In this document: one piece after another, positions 9,026 through 17,522 of the stretch | Layout of the letters: each line of letters starts with the position of its first letter | Position numbering within the stretch: the first letter of the stretch is position 1 | Origin: JASTVH01 sp042862465 | Lineage (GTDB): Bacteria > Pseudomonadota > Gammaproteobacteria > Pseudomonadales > Oleiphilaceae | Length of the DNA stretch: 64,000 bases | Direction: 5' to 3' | Assembly (NCBI GenBank): GCA_042862465.1 | Contig: JASTVH010000011.1 | Span: 53,083-117,082 of the forward strand | Program-made: the position numbers and the translations under genes | The notes under the pieces: model-generated | What the model saw: the letters and a program-made list of their open reading frames with translations, nothing else | Databases searched by the model: none | What the model was told of the DNA's origin: nothing

Positions 9026-10270
9026 ATGAAAACGATGCTAACGCCGCTCCCTGCCAGGAAAGGCCAAAGAAACCAGAAGTCGTTGCTGGCCTTGGCCATT
9101 GGTTCACTTCTGGCCTCTTCCGCGACGCCTGTCCTGTCCCAGACCCTTACCGACGCCTTGACCGGGGGAGCGGTTTCGCTTGAAGTTCGCTACCGTTACG
9201 AATTTGTGGATCAGGACAACCCTCTCGATCAAGCCCATGCTTCCACCGTTCGAACCCGACTGGGGTACCGGACTGGTGATTTCCAGGGGTTTGAGGTGTT
9301 TGCCGAGGCGGAAGATGTGACCGCTGTGGGGAATGAGAACTACAATAGCACCATTAATGATACAACCGATCACTCAGTGGTCGCTGATCCGACGGAAACC
9401 GAAGTCAACCAAATTTACGTACGTTACAAAGGCCTTCCGGATACCACACTGACCTATGGTCGTCAGCGCTTTGCTCTGGACAATCACCGGTTTATAGGCA
9501 CGGTTGGCTGGCGCCAGAATGAGCAGACCTTCGATGCCTTTATCGGCGCCAACGAGTCGCTTCCAGACACGACGATTACAGCGGGCTATCTTTACAATGC
9601 TAACCGGATATTCTCGGACGCCAGCCCGAATGGCAATTTCCCCATGCAGTCGCCGATTCTTAATGTTCAGTATCAGGGGTTGGCCGCCGGAACCCTTACC
9701 GCCTACGGATATCTGTTCGACTTTACCACCGCAGACGTCAACTCAACCCAGAATTTTGGCTTGCGATTCACTGGTGGCACCGATGTAACGGAAGACGCCA
9801 AAGTCCTGTACACTCTGGAGTACGCAATCCAGAAGGACTATGCAGACAACCCGCAAAGCTTTGAGGCCGCCTATTGGCTGGCGGAAGCGGGCCTCGCCGC
9901 GTATGGCGTTACGGTCAAGGTGGGCATGGAAACCCTGGAGTCGGACGACGGCCGATCATTTCAGACTCCTCTGGCTACGCTTCACGCAATGAACGGTTGG
10001 GCCGACCAGTTCTTGGTCACCCCGGACGATGGCCTGCAGGATCTTTACGTATCGGCGGGTGCCGCAGTAAAGGGAGTCAAGTTGCTGGCCATATTTCATG
10101 ACTACAGCAGTGACATCAATAGCCTGAGCTATGGCTCTGAGCTGGGGCTGCTGGCTGCCTACCCAGTCAACAAACATTACACGGTGGGTGCCAAGTTCGC
10201 CAGCTATGCCGAGGATGGTCGCGGTGTGGATACGGACAAGGCCTGGTTGTGGGGACAGGTCAAGTTCTGA
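9026..10270 (+). CDS. Outer-membrane porin, alginate-export-domain-like
   Basis: A 414-aa secreted beta-barrel protein. The open frame reaches back to 8843, but the ATG at 9026 is chosen because it opens with a basic, then hydrophobic signal peptide (to about residue 39, cut near VLSQ). The mature part resembles alginate-export family barrels of marine gammaproteobacteria: VRYRYEFVDQDN, TRLGYRTGDFQGFEVFAEAED, LTYGRQRFALDNHRFIGTVG, and a terminal F. Substrate unknown; these porins are often annotated only as hypothetical. It is flanked by gaps and stands alone. Confidence 0.7.
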   Translation: MKTMLTPLPARKGQRNQKSLLALAIGSLLASSATPVLSQTLTDALTGGAVSLEVRYRYEFVDQDNPLDQAHASTVRTRLGYRTGDFQGFEVFAEAEDVTAVGNENYNSTINDTTDHSVVADPTETEVNQIYVRYKGLPDTTLTYGRQRFALDNHRFIGTVGWRQNEQTFDAFIGANESLPDTTITAGYLYNANRIFSDASPNGNFPMQSPILNVQYQGLAAGTLTAYGYLFDFTTADVNSTQNFGLRFTGGTDVTEDAKVLYTLEYAIQKDYADNPQSFEAAYWLAEAGLAAYGVTVKVGMETLESDDGRSFQTPLATLHAMNGWADQFLVTPDDGLQDLYVSAGAAVKGVKLLAIFHDYSSDINSLSYGSELGLLAAYPVNKHYTVGAKFASYAEDGRGVDTDKAWLWGQVKF

Positions 10271-10597
10271 CTTTCTCACTGTTGCGTTAATCAGACATCC
10301 GCCTGAAAGAAAGCGGAGTCACCCCGACCGAGGGGAAGATAATCCGAATGGCAAGGGCCACTGGCTAACGGTGCGGTCGAGGAGGCCTCAGGAAGTTTTC
10401 CGCACACAACACGAATCGCGGTCAGCTCTGTTACGCAGGCGTGTGGCTGGCCGGCGATCATCCGCGACTTACGGGTCTTTAAGCCCTCCGCGAATGGTTT
10501 CAAGGACGGCGCTCGGTCCGTGGCAATGTCATAAATTTACAGAAATTGATGTGTTATCTATGCTTTATGCAGAAGCTAAACAACAAGGAGAAACAAG
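10271..10597. other. Gap without a supported gene
   Basis: About 330 bp. A small inverted repeat (TCCGC...GCGGA, around 10299-10316) follows the porin and could aid termination, but it lacks a T-run. Frames that cross this gap are shadows and lack ribosome sites. Confidence 0.5.
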
Positions 10598-10795
10598 ATG
10601 GGTAAAGCTATTAATGGTAAGTTCGAGAACATGGATCAGGCACACAATACGCGAGACGACCTTATTGGCAGCGAAATTCCACAGGATCTGATCTATATTG
10701 ATAAGGATGAGCAGACGATCCGGGTGATGTTGCCGGCGGAGGAAGCAAGAGAAGTCTATGAAATATTTGACCGACACGGTGTCACTTATAAGTGA
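10598..10795 (+). CDS. Small conserved-looking protein of unknown function
   Basis: A 65-aa, acidic, soluble protein with no signal peptide or membrane segment. The start ATG at 10598 has an excellent AAGGAG ribosome site 8-9 nt upstream, which is the main reason to believe the gene. The C-terminal half (IDKDEQTIRVMLPAEEAREVYEIFDRHGV) looks like a folded beta-alpha unit. I do not recognise a family. It lies next to remnants of island genes on the other strand and is probably transcribed alone. Confidence 0.65.
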   Translation: MGKAINGKFENMDQAHNTRDDLIGSEIPQDLIYIDKDEQTIRVMLPAEEAREVYEIFDRHGVTYK

Positions 10796-10819
10796 ACGCT
10801 CGTTAACATAGATCCCTGA

Positions 10820-11015
10820 TCTTCAAGCCGCCTTCTTTCGCCTTAGCTCCACTCGCATGACGTTAATACCGCCTGTGCGACCCAGCCGATCAACGTGGCG
10901 AGAGGCCCATAGGAGATGACGCCTTTATAATCCACGTCATAGGGAGCAAGCTCTTCCGCCAGATCGATATAGACCCTCGGGGTGACAAAATTGTTTTTGC
11001 TTTCAAAAGGTTCCT
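10820..11015 (-). pseudogene. Remnant carrying the C-terminus of a second cfa
   Basis: On the minus strand, 10830-10890 reads RTGGINVMRVELRRK, nearly the same as the last residues of the intact Cfa encoded at 13136-14374 (RAGGINVMQVELSRK). Upstream, in another frame, comes NNFVTPRVYIDLAEELAPYD, which I cannot assign. No intact frame joins them. This is a broken, diverged end of a cfa paralogue fused to other decayed sequence. Confidence 0.6.
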
Positions 11016-11034
11016 TTAAGCTGTCGCGAGTGGT

Positions 11035-11220
11035 TTACCCACCAACCATCAGATCTTTTAACCAACCCTGCTTCAGGCAGCGTTTGAACTCGCTGTGGCT
11101 CAGTTCCCTGTAGATGACGGTTATGCCCAGAAGCTCTGAAACAGCAACGCCCCCCCACACCGCGCCGCAAAAAGGTAGACTAAGTGTAGTTGATGCCTTT
11201 TCCCATGCTTTCTTGCTCAA
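11035..11220 (-). CDS. Small membrane-type ORF coupled to the YHS-like protein
   Basis: A 61-aa frame starting at TTG (11220), overlapping the stop of the preceding gene by four bases (TTGA), which suggests translational coupling. One hydrophobic segment (about residues 14-37) is followed by a basic tail. No family recognised. The non-ATG start and short length leave real doubt. Confidence 0.35.
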   Translation of the reverse strand: MSKKAWEKASTTLSLPFCGAVWGGVAVSELLGITVIYRELSHSEFKRCLKQGWLKDLMVGG

Positions 11221-11714
11221 TGACAGTCACTGTTTTTGGTCAGGTGTGCGAGATTGTCGAGCTCACACTCCTCGCTGTAATGAATCAGCCCGCGTTTTAC
11301 CTGTTCCGCCATACCTTTTGACAGCCGGGCTGCCGCCTGTTCGATGGTTTTTTCGATATCTTCCAGGGAAGCCTGCAGCAGATCGTAAGTCACATACAGC
11401 TCCTGATCCGTGAAGTCCACTGCATCAATACCCATCAGCGACTGCAGTGATGTTTTCAAATCAGCCTTGAGGTCATCGCTGATTATTTCGCGGAGTCGCA
11501 TGCGGCGTTTTTTTAGAATCACTTGATTTTTCTGCTTGGGCGACAATCCGTGTTGAGGATCGCCCACAAACAGATGCGGGCGGGATTTAAATCGCTCTAG
11601 GCACTGACGCGAACAGAAATAGTGGTTGATACCCTGGTAATTCCATAGTAGCGAGCGATTGATTTTTTTCATATCACACACGGGGCAACGAATCGTGGAC
11701 GCCAGCTTGTTCAT
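11217..11714 (-). CDS. YHS/TRASH-type metal-binding protein
   Basis: A 165-aa cytoplasmic protein. The ATG at 11714 has a GGAGGG ribosome site. The N-terminus carries CPVCDMKK, then NHYFCSRQCLERFKSRPHLF, the pattern of YHS/TRASH metal-binding domains (two CxxC-like pairs with an aromatic core). A Lys/Arg-rich linker and an acidic segment with D/E and a late Cys (about residues 95-160) follow, resembling a degenerate heavy-metal-associated domain. It sits just downstream of the broken hflC, in a block of metal-island genes, so a metal sensing or handover role is plausible but inferred. Confidence 0.65.
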   Translation of the reverse strand: MNKLASTIRCPVCDMKKINRSLLWNYQGINHYFCSRQCLERFKSRPHLFVGDPQHGLSPKQKNQVILKKRRMRLREIISDDLKADLKTSLQSLMGIDAVDFTDQELYVTYDLLQASLEDIEKTIEQAAARLSKGMAEQVKRGLIHYSEECELDNLAHLTKNSDCH

Positions 11715-11724
11715 CAAGCCCTCC

Positions 11725-12429
11725 TCAGGGGTTTTGGCCTATACCATTCAACAGTTGGTGTAGCTCGCTTTCAGTGGTTAATGCCAGCGTGGTGGAAGAG
11801 TCGATCACCCGGTTATAGGTCTCCAGGGTTTTGACAAAGTCATACAGATCACGGGATATTTCCGACTGGTTATACGCCGCTGCGTAAATTTCCGTGGCTT
11901 TCGCGTCCGCCACCCCCTGAATGGTTTGAGCTTCCCGATAGGCTTCAGACTCAATGCGCTGCAAATCCTTTTCCTTGTCGCCGATAATTAGCGGCTTCGC
12001 CGGCACCCTCGGAACGGAATCGCTCGGCAATCTGCTGGCGTTTGCTGATCATTCTGGCGAACGCTTTCATTGTAGTTGATCCGCTTAAAACGAATGTCGG
12101 GCAATTCAATGCCAAATTTAGCCATCTTTGCCGAAGCCGCGGCAGAGATGTCCGCTTCTATTAGCTGCCGCCCCCGTCGGACGGACCGCGGTTGGCCAAT
12201 CACCGCTTTTGTGAGCGGCTGGTCGAAGGCGGGCTCCCTGCCTTTCTTGGTGTGTGCAAGTTCTATCAATTCGTGTTTGGCAACAGCTTTGCGGGTTTCA
12301 CTACCGAGAATATCTTCCAGTCGCGACCGAACACTGTAATCGTCCCGCAACCGCAATGCCTATATACAGAGTGATCTGACGTGGTGAAACCGGTATATCC
12401 GACAAGGAGGGGCGGAATCGATCGTTCAT
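11725..12429 (-). pseudogene. hflC: Decayed hflC (SPFH-family protease modulator)
   Basis: HflC normally forms a membrane SPFH complex with HflK that tunes FtsH. Here the start (ATG 12429, AGGAAAC ribosome site) gives MNDRFRPSLSDIPV and the membrane helix, then jumps by deletion to YSVRSRLEDILGSETRKAV. After FKRINYNESVRQ the frame shifts; the true sequence continues as RMISKRQQIAERFRSEGAGE in a second frame and as KEKDLQRIESEAYREAQ in the third. So there are one large deletion and two frameshifts within 700 bp. The two frames at 11725-12030 and 11988-12356 are fragments, not genes. Confidence 0.85.
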
Positions 12430-12478
12430 GGTTGTTTCCTTTTATCGATTAATGATTCCTGCAATCGACGGACACGCG

Positions 12479-13060
12479 TTAACCGGTTGTGGCATCGGTG
12501 CCTATCTCCAACACATTGTTATCAAGATATTGATGTGGTGGAATAATCAGGTTGGTGGGTGCCGGTACGTTTTTAAAGACCCGACCGGCGAGGTCGAACT
12601 TCGATCCGTGGCAAGGGCAGAAAAACAATGCATGCTTGACCTCCTCCGTGCCCTCCGGCTCGTAGTTCGGAATGCAACCCAGATGCGTACAAATACCCAC
12701 TGCCACCAAGATGTCCTCCCGGATACTGCGGTATTCATTCCTGGCATAATCTGCTTGTTGGTTGATCTCAGAGTCCGGATCGCGCAATTCCTTGCGATGC
12801 GTTGCCTCTCGTAAATTGTCCAAATTTTCGCTGGTGCGTCTCAGCACCCAGACCGGCTTACCCTGCCACGCCACCGTGATCATGGCGCCGGGTTCAATTT
12901 TGCTGGTATCTACCTTTACCGGAGCACCGACAGCTCGCGCCTTGGCGCTTGGGTTCCACGAGTTAATAAACGGGATGGCAGCACCCACCACGCCCGCCCC
13001 CGCGGCAAAAGAGGTGGCCGCAATCAGAAAGCGGCGCCGGGGTACATTGGCTTCATTCAT
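12479..13060 (-). CDS. petA: Rieske iron-sulfur protein (ubiquinol-cytochrome c reductase type), orphan
   Basis: Carries the 2Fe-2S cluster that moves electrons from quinol to cytochrome c1. The 193-aa protein has a twin-arginine-type N-terminus (RRRFL at about residues 8-12) that doubles as the membrane anchor, box I CTHLGC (residues 124-129) and box II CPCHGS (148-153), so all cluster ligands and the disulfide pair are present. No cytochrome b or c1 gene is next to it, unlike a normal petABC operon; it lies between cfa and the decayed hflC. It may be a spare Rieske subunit or an island passenger. Confidence 0.92.
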   Translation of the reverse strand: MNEANVPRRRFLIAATSFAAGAGVVGAAIPFINSWNPSAKARAVGAPVKVDTSKIEPGAMITVAWQGKPVWVLRRTSENLDNLREATHRKELRDPDSEINQQADYARNEYRSIREDILVAVGICTHLGCIPNYEPEGTEEVKHALFFCPCHGSKFDLAGRVFKNVPAPTNLIIPPHQYLDNNVLEIGTDATTG

Positions 13061-13135
13061 CTTAAGTTTCTCCCTGATTCAGCGGTCGCATAATCATCAG
13101 TCGCTGTCGCCAACGCCCCGGGTCTAACGGGGCGA

Positions 13136-14374
13136 CTACTTTCGACTTAACTCCACTTGCATGACATTAATACCCCCGGCCCGAAACATGCCGGCGCAAC
13201 TGGCCAGGTAAAACCGCCACTTGCGCATGAACATTTCGCTGTACCCCAACGCCCCTATCGCCGATAGCTGTTCGTCCACGTTCGCCAGCCATTTTTCCAG
13301 CGTAATGGCATAATCCTGTCCGAACTGAAACACATCGTTCACCACCAGGCCGTTATCAGTGGCAACGGCTTCAAAACGCTCTCTGGAAGGCAGCATGCCA
13401 CCGGGGAAAATATGCTTCCGCAAAAAGTCGTTGCCGGAGCGATACCGCTCAAATCGCTCCTCGGCAATGGTAATGGTTTGTATCAGTGCCTTGCCGCCGG
13501 GTCTCAGATAATCGTGTACATCCTTCATGTAAGTGGGCCAATAGGACTCGCCCACGTGTTCAAACATCCCGATTGATACCACGTAATCAAACGGCCCCGA
13601 CAGTTCCCGATAGTCCTGTAAACGCACCTCGGTATTTCCCTCCAGTCCGGCGGACCGGAGTCGTTGGCGGGCACAATCCGCCTGTTCGCTGGACAAGGTT
13701 GCCCCGGTTACATGGCACCCGTGTGCAGTTGCCACTTCCATAAAACCGCCCCAGCCACAGCCTATTTCCAGGATGCGGCTTCCCCGTTCCGGTGCCAGTC
13801 GCTGAAGGATCCGCTCATATTTCGCTTGCTGTGCCTCGTAAAGCGAGAGGGACTCGTTGCCACCAAACAGGGCGCAGGAGTAGGTCATGCTCTTATCCAG
13901 CCAGAGCTGATAAAAATCGTTGCCTAAGTCGTAGTGCTCATGGACGTTTTCACGGCTGCGCTTAACCGTATTGGAAAACAACCGATGCTTGAACCAATGC
14001 CATAACCTGAGCCCCACGCTAGAGCGTAAAGCGCGGTCAAAAACGACTATGTTCACCGTGACAAGGCGCATTAGGGCAAGCAAATTGGGCGTGGACCATT
14101 TGCCTGCCATGTAGTCTTCTCCCAGTCCCACATCACCGTGGGTGATCAGACGATCAATGACATGCCACTGCAGGATTGTCATTTCTGCATGTACACCGTC
14201 TTGCTTCCCTTCATGGCACGTCTTTTCTCCATCTGGCCATGTAAGTGATAACGAGCCGAACTGAAGAGATCTCAGCGCCTTTCGAAAAAGATTGAGCTGA
14301 ATGATGCTGCTTTTCCCCGCAGGCCTTTTTTGAGGCTCAAGGTGCATGCTTGCCGAGAAAGATTCGTTGCTCAT
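13136..14374 (-). CDS. cfa: Cyclopropane-fatty-acyl-phospholipid synthase
   Basis: Transfers a methylene group from S-adenosylmethionine to double bonds of membrane phospholipid acyl chains. The 412-aa protein has an N-terminal lipid-binding part and a SAM methyltransferase domain: HYDLGNDFYQLWLD, MTYSCALF, ILEIGCGWGGF (motif I), and the GMFEHVG stretch. ATG 14374 has a GGAGAG ribosome site. A perfect FNR-type box lies about 100 bp upstream (14473-14486). A degraded copy of its 3' end occurs at 10.83 kb. The cfa-Rieske-hflC block reads as one minus-strand cluster. Confidence 0.93.
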   Translation of the reverse strand: MSNESFSASMHLEPQKRPAGKSSIIQLNLFRKALRSLQFGSLSLTWPDGEKTCHEGKQDGVHAEMTILQWHVIDRLITHGDVGLGEDYMAGKWSTPNLLALMRLVTVNIVVFDRALRSSVGLRLWHWFKHRLFSNTVKRSRENVHEHYDLGNDFYQLWLDKSMTYSCALFGGNESLSLYEAQQAKYERILQRLAPERGSRILEIGCGWGGFMEVATAHGCHVTGATLSSEQADCARQRLRSAGLEGNTEVRLQDYRELSGPFDYVVSIGMFEHVGESYWPTYMKDVHDYLRPGGKALIQTITIAEERFERYRSGNDFLRKHIFPGGMLPSRERFEAVATDNGLVVNDVFQFGQDYAITLEKWLANVDEQLSAIGALGYSEMFMRKWRFYLASCAGMFRAGGINVMQVELSRK

Positions 14375-14472
14375 GCCTTTCTCTCCTCAGAGTGTTCCTA
14401 GAAAACATGTTTCCAGTAAATTCAGTAACCGGCAAGTGCATGCGTCATCAATTTTAGGACATTGTTTCTAAT

Positions 14473-14486
14473 TTGATCGAGATCAA
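14473..14486. promoter_or_regulatory. FNR/ANR-type box between cfa and the CPD-ATPase operon
   Basis: TTGATCGAGATCAA is an exact match to the FNR consensus TTGAT-N4-ATCAA. It lies 99 bp upstream of cfa and 26 bp upstream of the TTCAG box of the divergent operon, so it could give oxygen control to either. Confidence 0.65.
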
Positions 14487-14511
14487 GGTGTGCTCTGTTT
14501 CGGTCCGGTAA

Positions 14512-14543
14512 TTCAGTTTGAATTCAGGCAGATGTGGTTGACT
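14512..14543 (+). promoter_or_regulatory. TTCAG-N6-TTCAG promoter (copy 2), CPD-ATPase operon
   Basis: TTCAG at 14512-14516 and 14523-14527, then 10 nt, then TTGACT (14538-14543), a weak -10 in the same register as the other copies. First gene downstream starts at 14620. Confidence 0.7.
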
Positions 14544-14619
14544 TGCGTCAGGAAATGCCATGCCCGGGCCTGAAGCAATGCAAAGGCAGCTGGTACAGCA
14601 GCAGACTGGAGAGGTCTTT

Positions 14620-14793
14620 ATGGAATGGTTGGCGGAAAACTGGTTCTCGGTGCTTATTGGCATCGTTTTCGTGGGCATGCATATGTTCGGTCACGGAGGA
14701 CATGGTGGTCACGGCGGGGGCGGGCATGGTGGACATAGTGCGCCGGACAAGTCGGAAAACGACCCGGACAGACGTTCTGGCCATCGGCATTAA
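14620..14793 (+). CDS. DUF2933-like His/Gly-rich small membrane protein
   Basis: A 57-aa protein with one membrane helix (WFSVLIGIVFVGMHMF) followed by a His-Gly repeat tail (GHGGHGGHGGGGHGGH), the pattern of DUF2933 proteins common in metal islands. The frame is open from 14560, but the ATG at 14620 has a GGAGAGG ribosome site and gives the family-like N-terminus. It is the first gene of the operon with the DUF5676 protein and the P-type ATPase; a periplasmic metal-holding role is inferred. Confidence 0.75.
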   Translation: MEWLAENWFSVLIGIVFVGMHMFGHGGHGGHGGGGHGGHSAPDKSENDPDRRSGHRH

Positions 14794-14806
14794 CGGAGGA
14801 CGGAAC

Positions 14807-15079
14807 ATGCTTGACACAAGACTGGTTACCTGGGCGTTGGGCCTCTTTGCGGCGGTCACCTTCATCGTTTGCGTGATCTATGGACTGGTGACGCCGCAAA
14901 GCCTGCACATGCACACGTTTCTCGAGCAGGTGCTGCCGGCGTTCAAGTGGCTGACCTGGTGGGGATTTCTGCTCGGATTGATTGAGAGTTTTCTATATGG
15001 CGCTTATGTCGGGCTGGTGTTCTGCCCGATCTTCAATTGGCTTCATCGCCATCTCGGTGTCGGGCGCGCGTCGGGCTGA
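14807..15079 (+). CDS. DUF5676-like two-helix membrane protein
   Basis: A 90-aa protein with two clear membrane helices (about residues 8-28 and 47-72) and a Trp-rich loop (FKWLTWWGF). ATG 14807 has a GGAGGA ribosome site 7 nt upstream. Such proteins are regularly found beside copper/silver-type P1B ATPases; function unknown. It lies 13 bp after the DUF2933-like gene and 40 bp before the ATPase, in one operon. Confidence 0.75.
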   Translation: MLDTRLVTWALGLFAAVTFIVCVIYGLVTPQSLHMHTFLEQVLPAFKWLTWWGFLLGLIESFLYGAYVGLVFCPIFNWLHRHLGVGRASG

Positions 15080-15119
15080 CGAAAGCTCCGGTCTGCAAAT
15101 AAGGAAAGGGAAACAAGGA

Positions 15120-17522
15120 ATGAAAAATACCGTTGTGGAGATCCACGGTTTGCTATCGGTACTGAGTGCCCGGGGCGTTGAGAAACAGCTATTGAGATTG
15201 CCCGGCGTCAAGAAGGCCGAGGTCAACTATGTGGCCGGCAGCGCGACCGTCACCTATGACGAGGCGACGGTGGACCTTGAGGCTATCAAGGCCCGGATAC
15301 ACGAGTGCGGCTATCACTGTTCCGGAGAACAGTTGCCCAGGCACGTTTGCGACCCGGGGGACCCGCCGACCGAAGCCGGGGCTGTGTCCATGTCCGCCCA
15401 CGATGGCCATGCCTCCCACACCGGCCACGACGATACGGCGCATCCTGCTGAACACGGCGAACATACCGGCGCCAAGGACGAGATGGCCCACGAGATGGGC
15501 CACGGCGGCAGCATGGACATGCAGGCAATGGTGCGCGACATGCGCAACCGTTTCTGGGTCTGCCTGATCTTCAGCCTCCCGATTTTCATTTATTCGCCCA
15601 TGGGTGGGATGTTCGAACCACCGGTGCCACCCTTCGGGCTGCGGCTAGACCTATGGTTGCTATTACTGGCAAGCATCGCCGTGCTCTGGCCAAGCTGGCC
15701 GTTCTTTGTTGCCGCCTGGCGCGCGCTGAAAAACGGCGTGCTCAACATGGCTGTGCTGGTCGTTCTTTCGGTGGGTACTGGCTACCTGTTCAGCGTCGGT
15801 TCCACGCTCTTTTTCCCGGGTGTGCAGTTTTTCGAGGCGGTGGCGGTGCTGCTGGTGTTCATCCTGCTCGGCCATTGGCTGGAGATGCGCGCCCGTGCCG
15901 GTGCCTCCGACGCCATCCGCTCGCTGATGGATCTCGCGCCGCCCAAGGCCACGGTGTTGCGTGATGGCCAGGAACGGGAGGTTCCCACCGCTGAGGTTCT
16001 GAAGGACGACATCGTCGTGATCCGCCCCGGCAATAAGATTCCGGTGGACGGCGAGGTTCTAGAGGGCGAGTCCCAGGTGGATGAGTCCATGCTCACTGGC
16101 GAGTCCATGCCGGTGGAAAAAAAGCCCGGCGATAAGGTGATCGGCGCCACTATTAACAAGAGCGGCAGCTTCAAGTATCGCGCCACCAAGGTGGGTTCCG
16201 ACACGGCCCTGGCGCAGATTGTCAAGCTGGTGCAGGAGGCGCAGAACTCCAAGGCTCCGGCGCAGCTGCTGGCGGACAAAGCTTCACAGTGGCTGGTCGT
16301 GATTGCCATCGTGATCGGTCTGCTTACCTTTGCTATCTGGTTCTGGTGGATTGGCGAAAGCCTGCTGCTCGCCGTAACCCTGACTATCACCGTATTTGTC
16401 ATCGCCTGCCCGGACGCCCTCGGCCTTGCCACGCCCATGGCCGTGATGGTGGGCACCGGCCTCGGCGCCAGGAACGGCATCCTGTTCAAGAACGCCTCTG
16501 CACTTGAGGATGCCACCAGGCTGGATATCGTGGTCTTCGACAAGACCGGCACCCTGACCATGGGCGAGCCGCAGGTGGTCGAGGTGGTCGTGGTGGCGGG
16601 CAGCACCGAGGAGGCGGTCCTCGCACTGGCGGGGACGGTGGAGCAGGGCTCGGACCATCCTCTGGCCCAGGCGATACAAAGTAAGGCCGAAGGCTTGCAG
16701 CTCGATCCGCTGACCGGCTTCACCAACATCGAGGGCAAGGGCGCGCGGGCGGAGATTGGCAGCAAGACCGTGCTGCTCGGCAACCGCCGGCTGATGGACG
16801 AAGAGAAGGTCGACATGGCGAGCCTGAAGGACGAGGCCGCGCGTCTGCAGAGCGCGGGGCAGACCGTGGTGCACGTCGCCCAGGACGGGAAGCTGGTCGG
16901 CCTTATCGCCATTGCCGATGCGCCTCGCCCCACCGCTGCGGCGATGGTCAAGAAAATGCGGGAACGCGGGGTGGAGGTGGCGATGCTCACCGGCGACAAC
17001 CAGGCCACCGCCGAGCGCATCGCCCGGGAGCTGGGCATCGGCACTGTGATCGCCGATGTACTGCCGGGGCAGAAGGCGGACAAGATCAAGGAGCTCCAGG
17101 CTCAGGGCAAGAAGGTTGGCATGGTGGGCGACGGTGTCAATGACGCCCCGGCACTGACCCAGGCGGAGGTGGGTTTCGCCATCGGTGCCGGCACCGATGT
17201 GGCCATTGAGAGCGCTGACGTGGTGCTGATGAAGAGCGACCCCTACGATGTGCTGGGAGCCATCGAGCTGTCGCGCGCTACCCTGCGCAAGATGCACCAG
17301 AACCTGTTCTGGGCGGTGGGCTATAACGTCATCGCCTTTCCCGCGGCGGCAGGCGTGTTCTATCCGCTGGTGATCAGCCCCGAGGTGGCGGCGCTCGCCA
17401 TGTCCGGCAGTTCGGCGCTGGTGGCGGTGAACGCCCTGCTACTCAAGCGGACCCGGCTGGACGGCATCCGCGCATTCCGGTCCGGTTCCGCCACGGCAAG
17501 TACTAAGGGGAATCCCGGGTGA
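15120..17522 (+). CDS. P1B-type heavy-metal ATPase (CopB-like) with a CPD motif
   Basis: ATP-driven metal exporter of 800 aa in the inner membrane. ATG 15120 follows an AAGGAA ribosome site. Residues 1-66 have the fold pattern of an HMA domain, but the usual GMxCxxC site reads GLLSVLSARGVE, so its metal cysteines are lost. A His/Asp/Met-rich linker (about residues 90-145) follows, as in CopB-type pumps. The membrane metal site reads CPD (residues 430-432) instead of CPC or CPH. Catalytic DKTGT (Asp474), TGES, and GDGVNDAPAL are intact. The C-terminal helices (YNVIAFP, MSGSS) match the copper/silver group. Substrate remains uncertain. Its stop overlaps the start of nhaA. Confidence 0.88.
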   Translation: MKNTVVEIHGLLSVLSARGVEKQLLRLPGVKKAEVNYVAGSATVTYDEATVDLEAIKARIHECGYHCSGEQLPRHVCDPGDPPTEAGAVSMSAHDGHASHTGHDDTAHPAEHGEHTGAKDEMAHEMGHGGSMDMQAMVRDMRNRFWVCLIFSLPIFIYSPMGGMFEPPVPPFGLRLDLWLLLLASIAVLWPSWPFFVAAWRALKNGVLNMAVLVVLSVGTGYLFSVGSTLFFPGVQFFEAVAVLLVFILLGHWLEMRARAGASDAIRSLMDLAPPKATVLRDGQEREVPTAEVLKDDIVVIRPGNKIPVDGEVLEGESQVDESMLTGESMPVEKKPGDKVIGATINKSGSFKYRATKVGSDTALAQIVKLVQEAQNSKAPAQLLADKASQWLVVIAIVIGLLTFAIWFWWIGESLLLAVTLTITVFVIACPDALGLATPMAVMVGTGLGARNGILFKNASALEDATRLDIVVFDKTGTLTMGEPQVVEVVVVAGSTEEAVLALAGTVEQGSDHPLAQAIQSKAEGLQLDPLTGFTNIEGKGARAEIGSKTVLLGNRRLMDEEKVDMASLKDEAARLQSAGQTVVHVAQDGKLVGLIAIADAPRPTAAAMVKKMRERGVEVAMLTGDNQATAERIARELGIGTVIADVLPGQKADKIKELQAQGKKVGMVGDGVNDAPALTQAEVGFAIGAGTDVAIESADVVLMKSDPYDVLGAIELSRATLRKMHQNLFWAVGYNVIAFPAAAGVFYPLVISPEVAALAMSGSSALVAVNALLLKRTRLDGIRAFRSGSATASTKGNPG

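Noticed and set aside
15782..17297. Two long minus-strand frames opposite the CPD ATPase
   Set aside because: Typical shadows in GC-rich coding DNA; Ser/Thr/Ala-rich or His/Gln-rich composition without domains.
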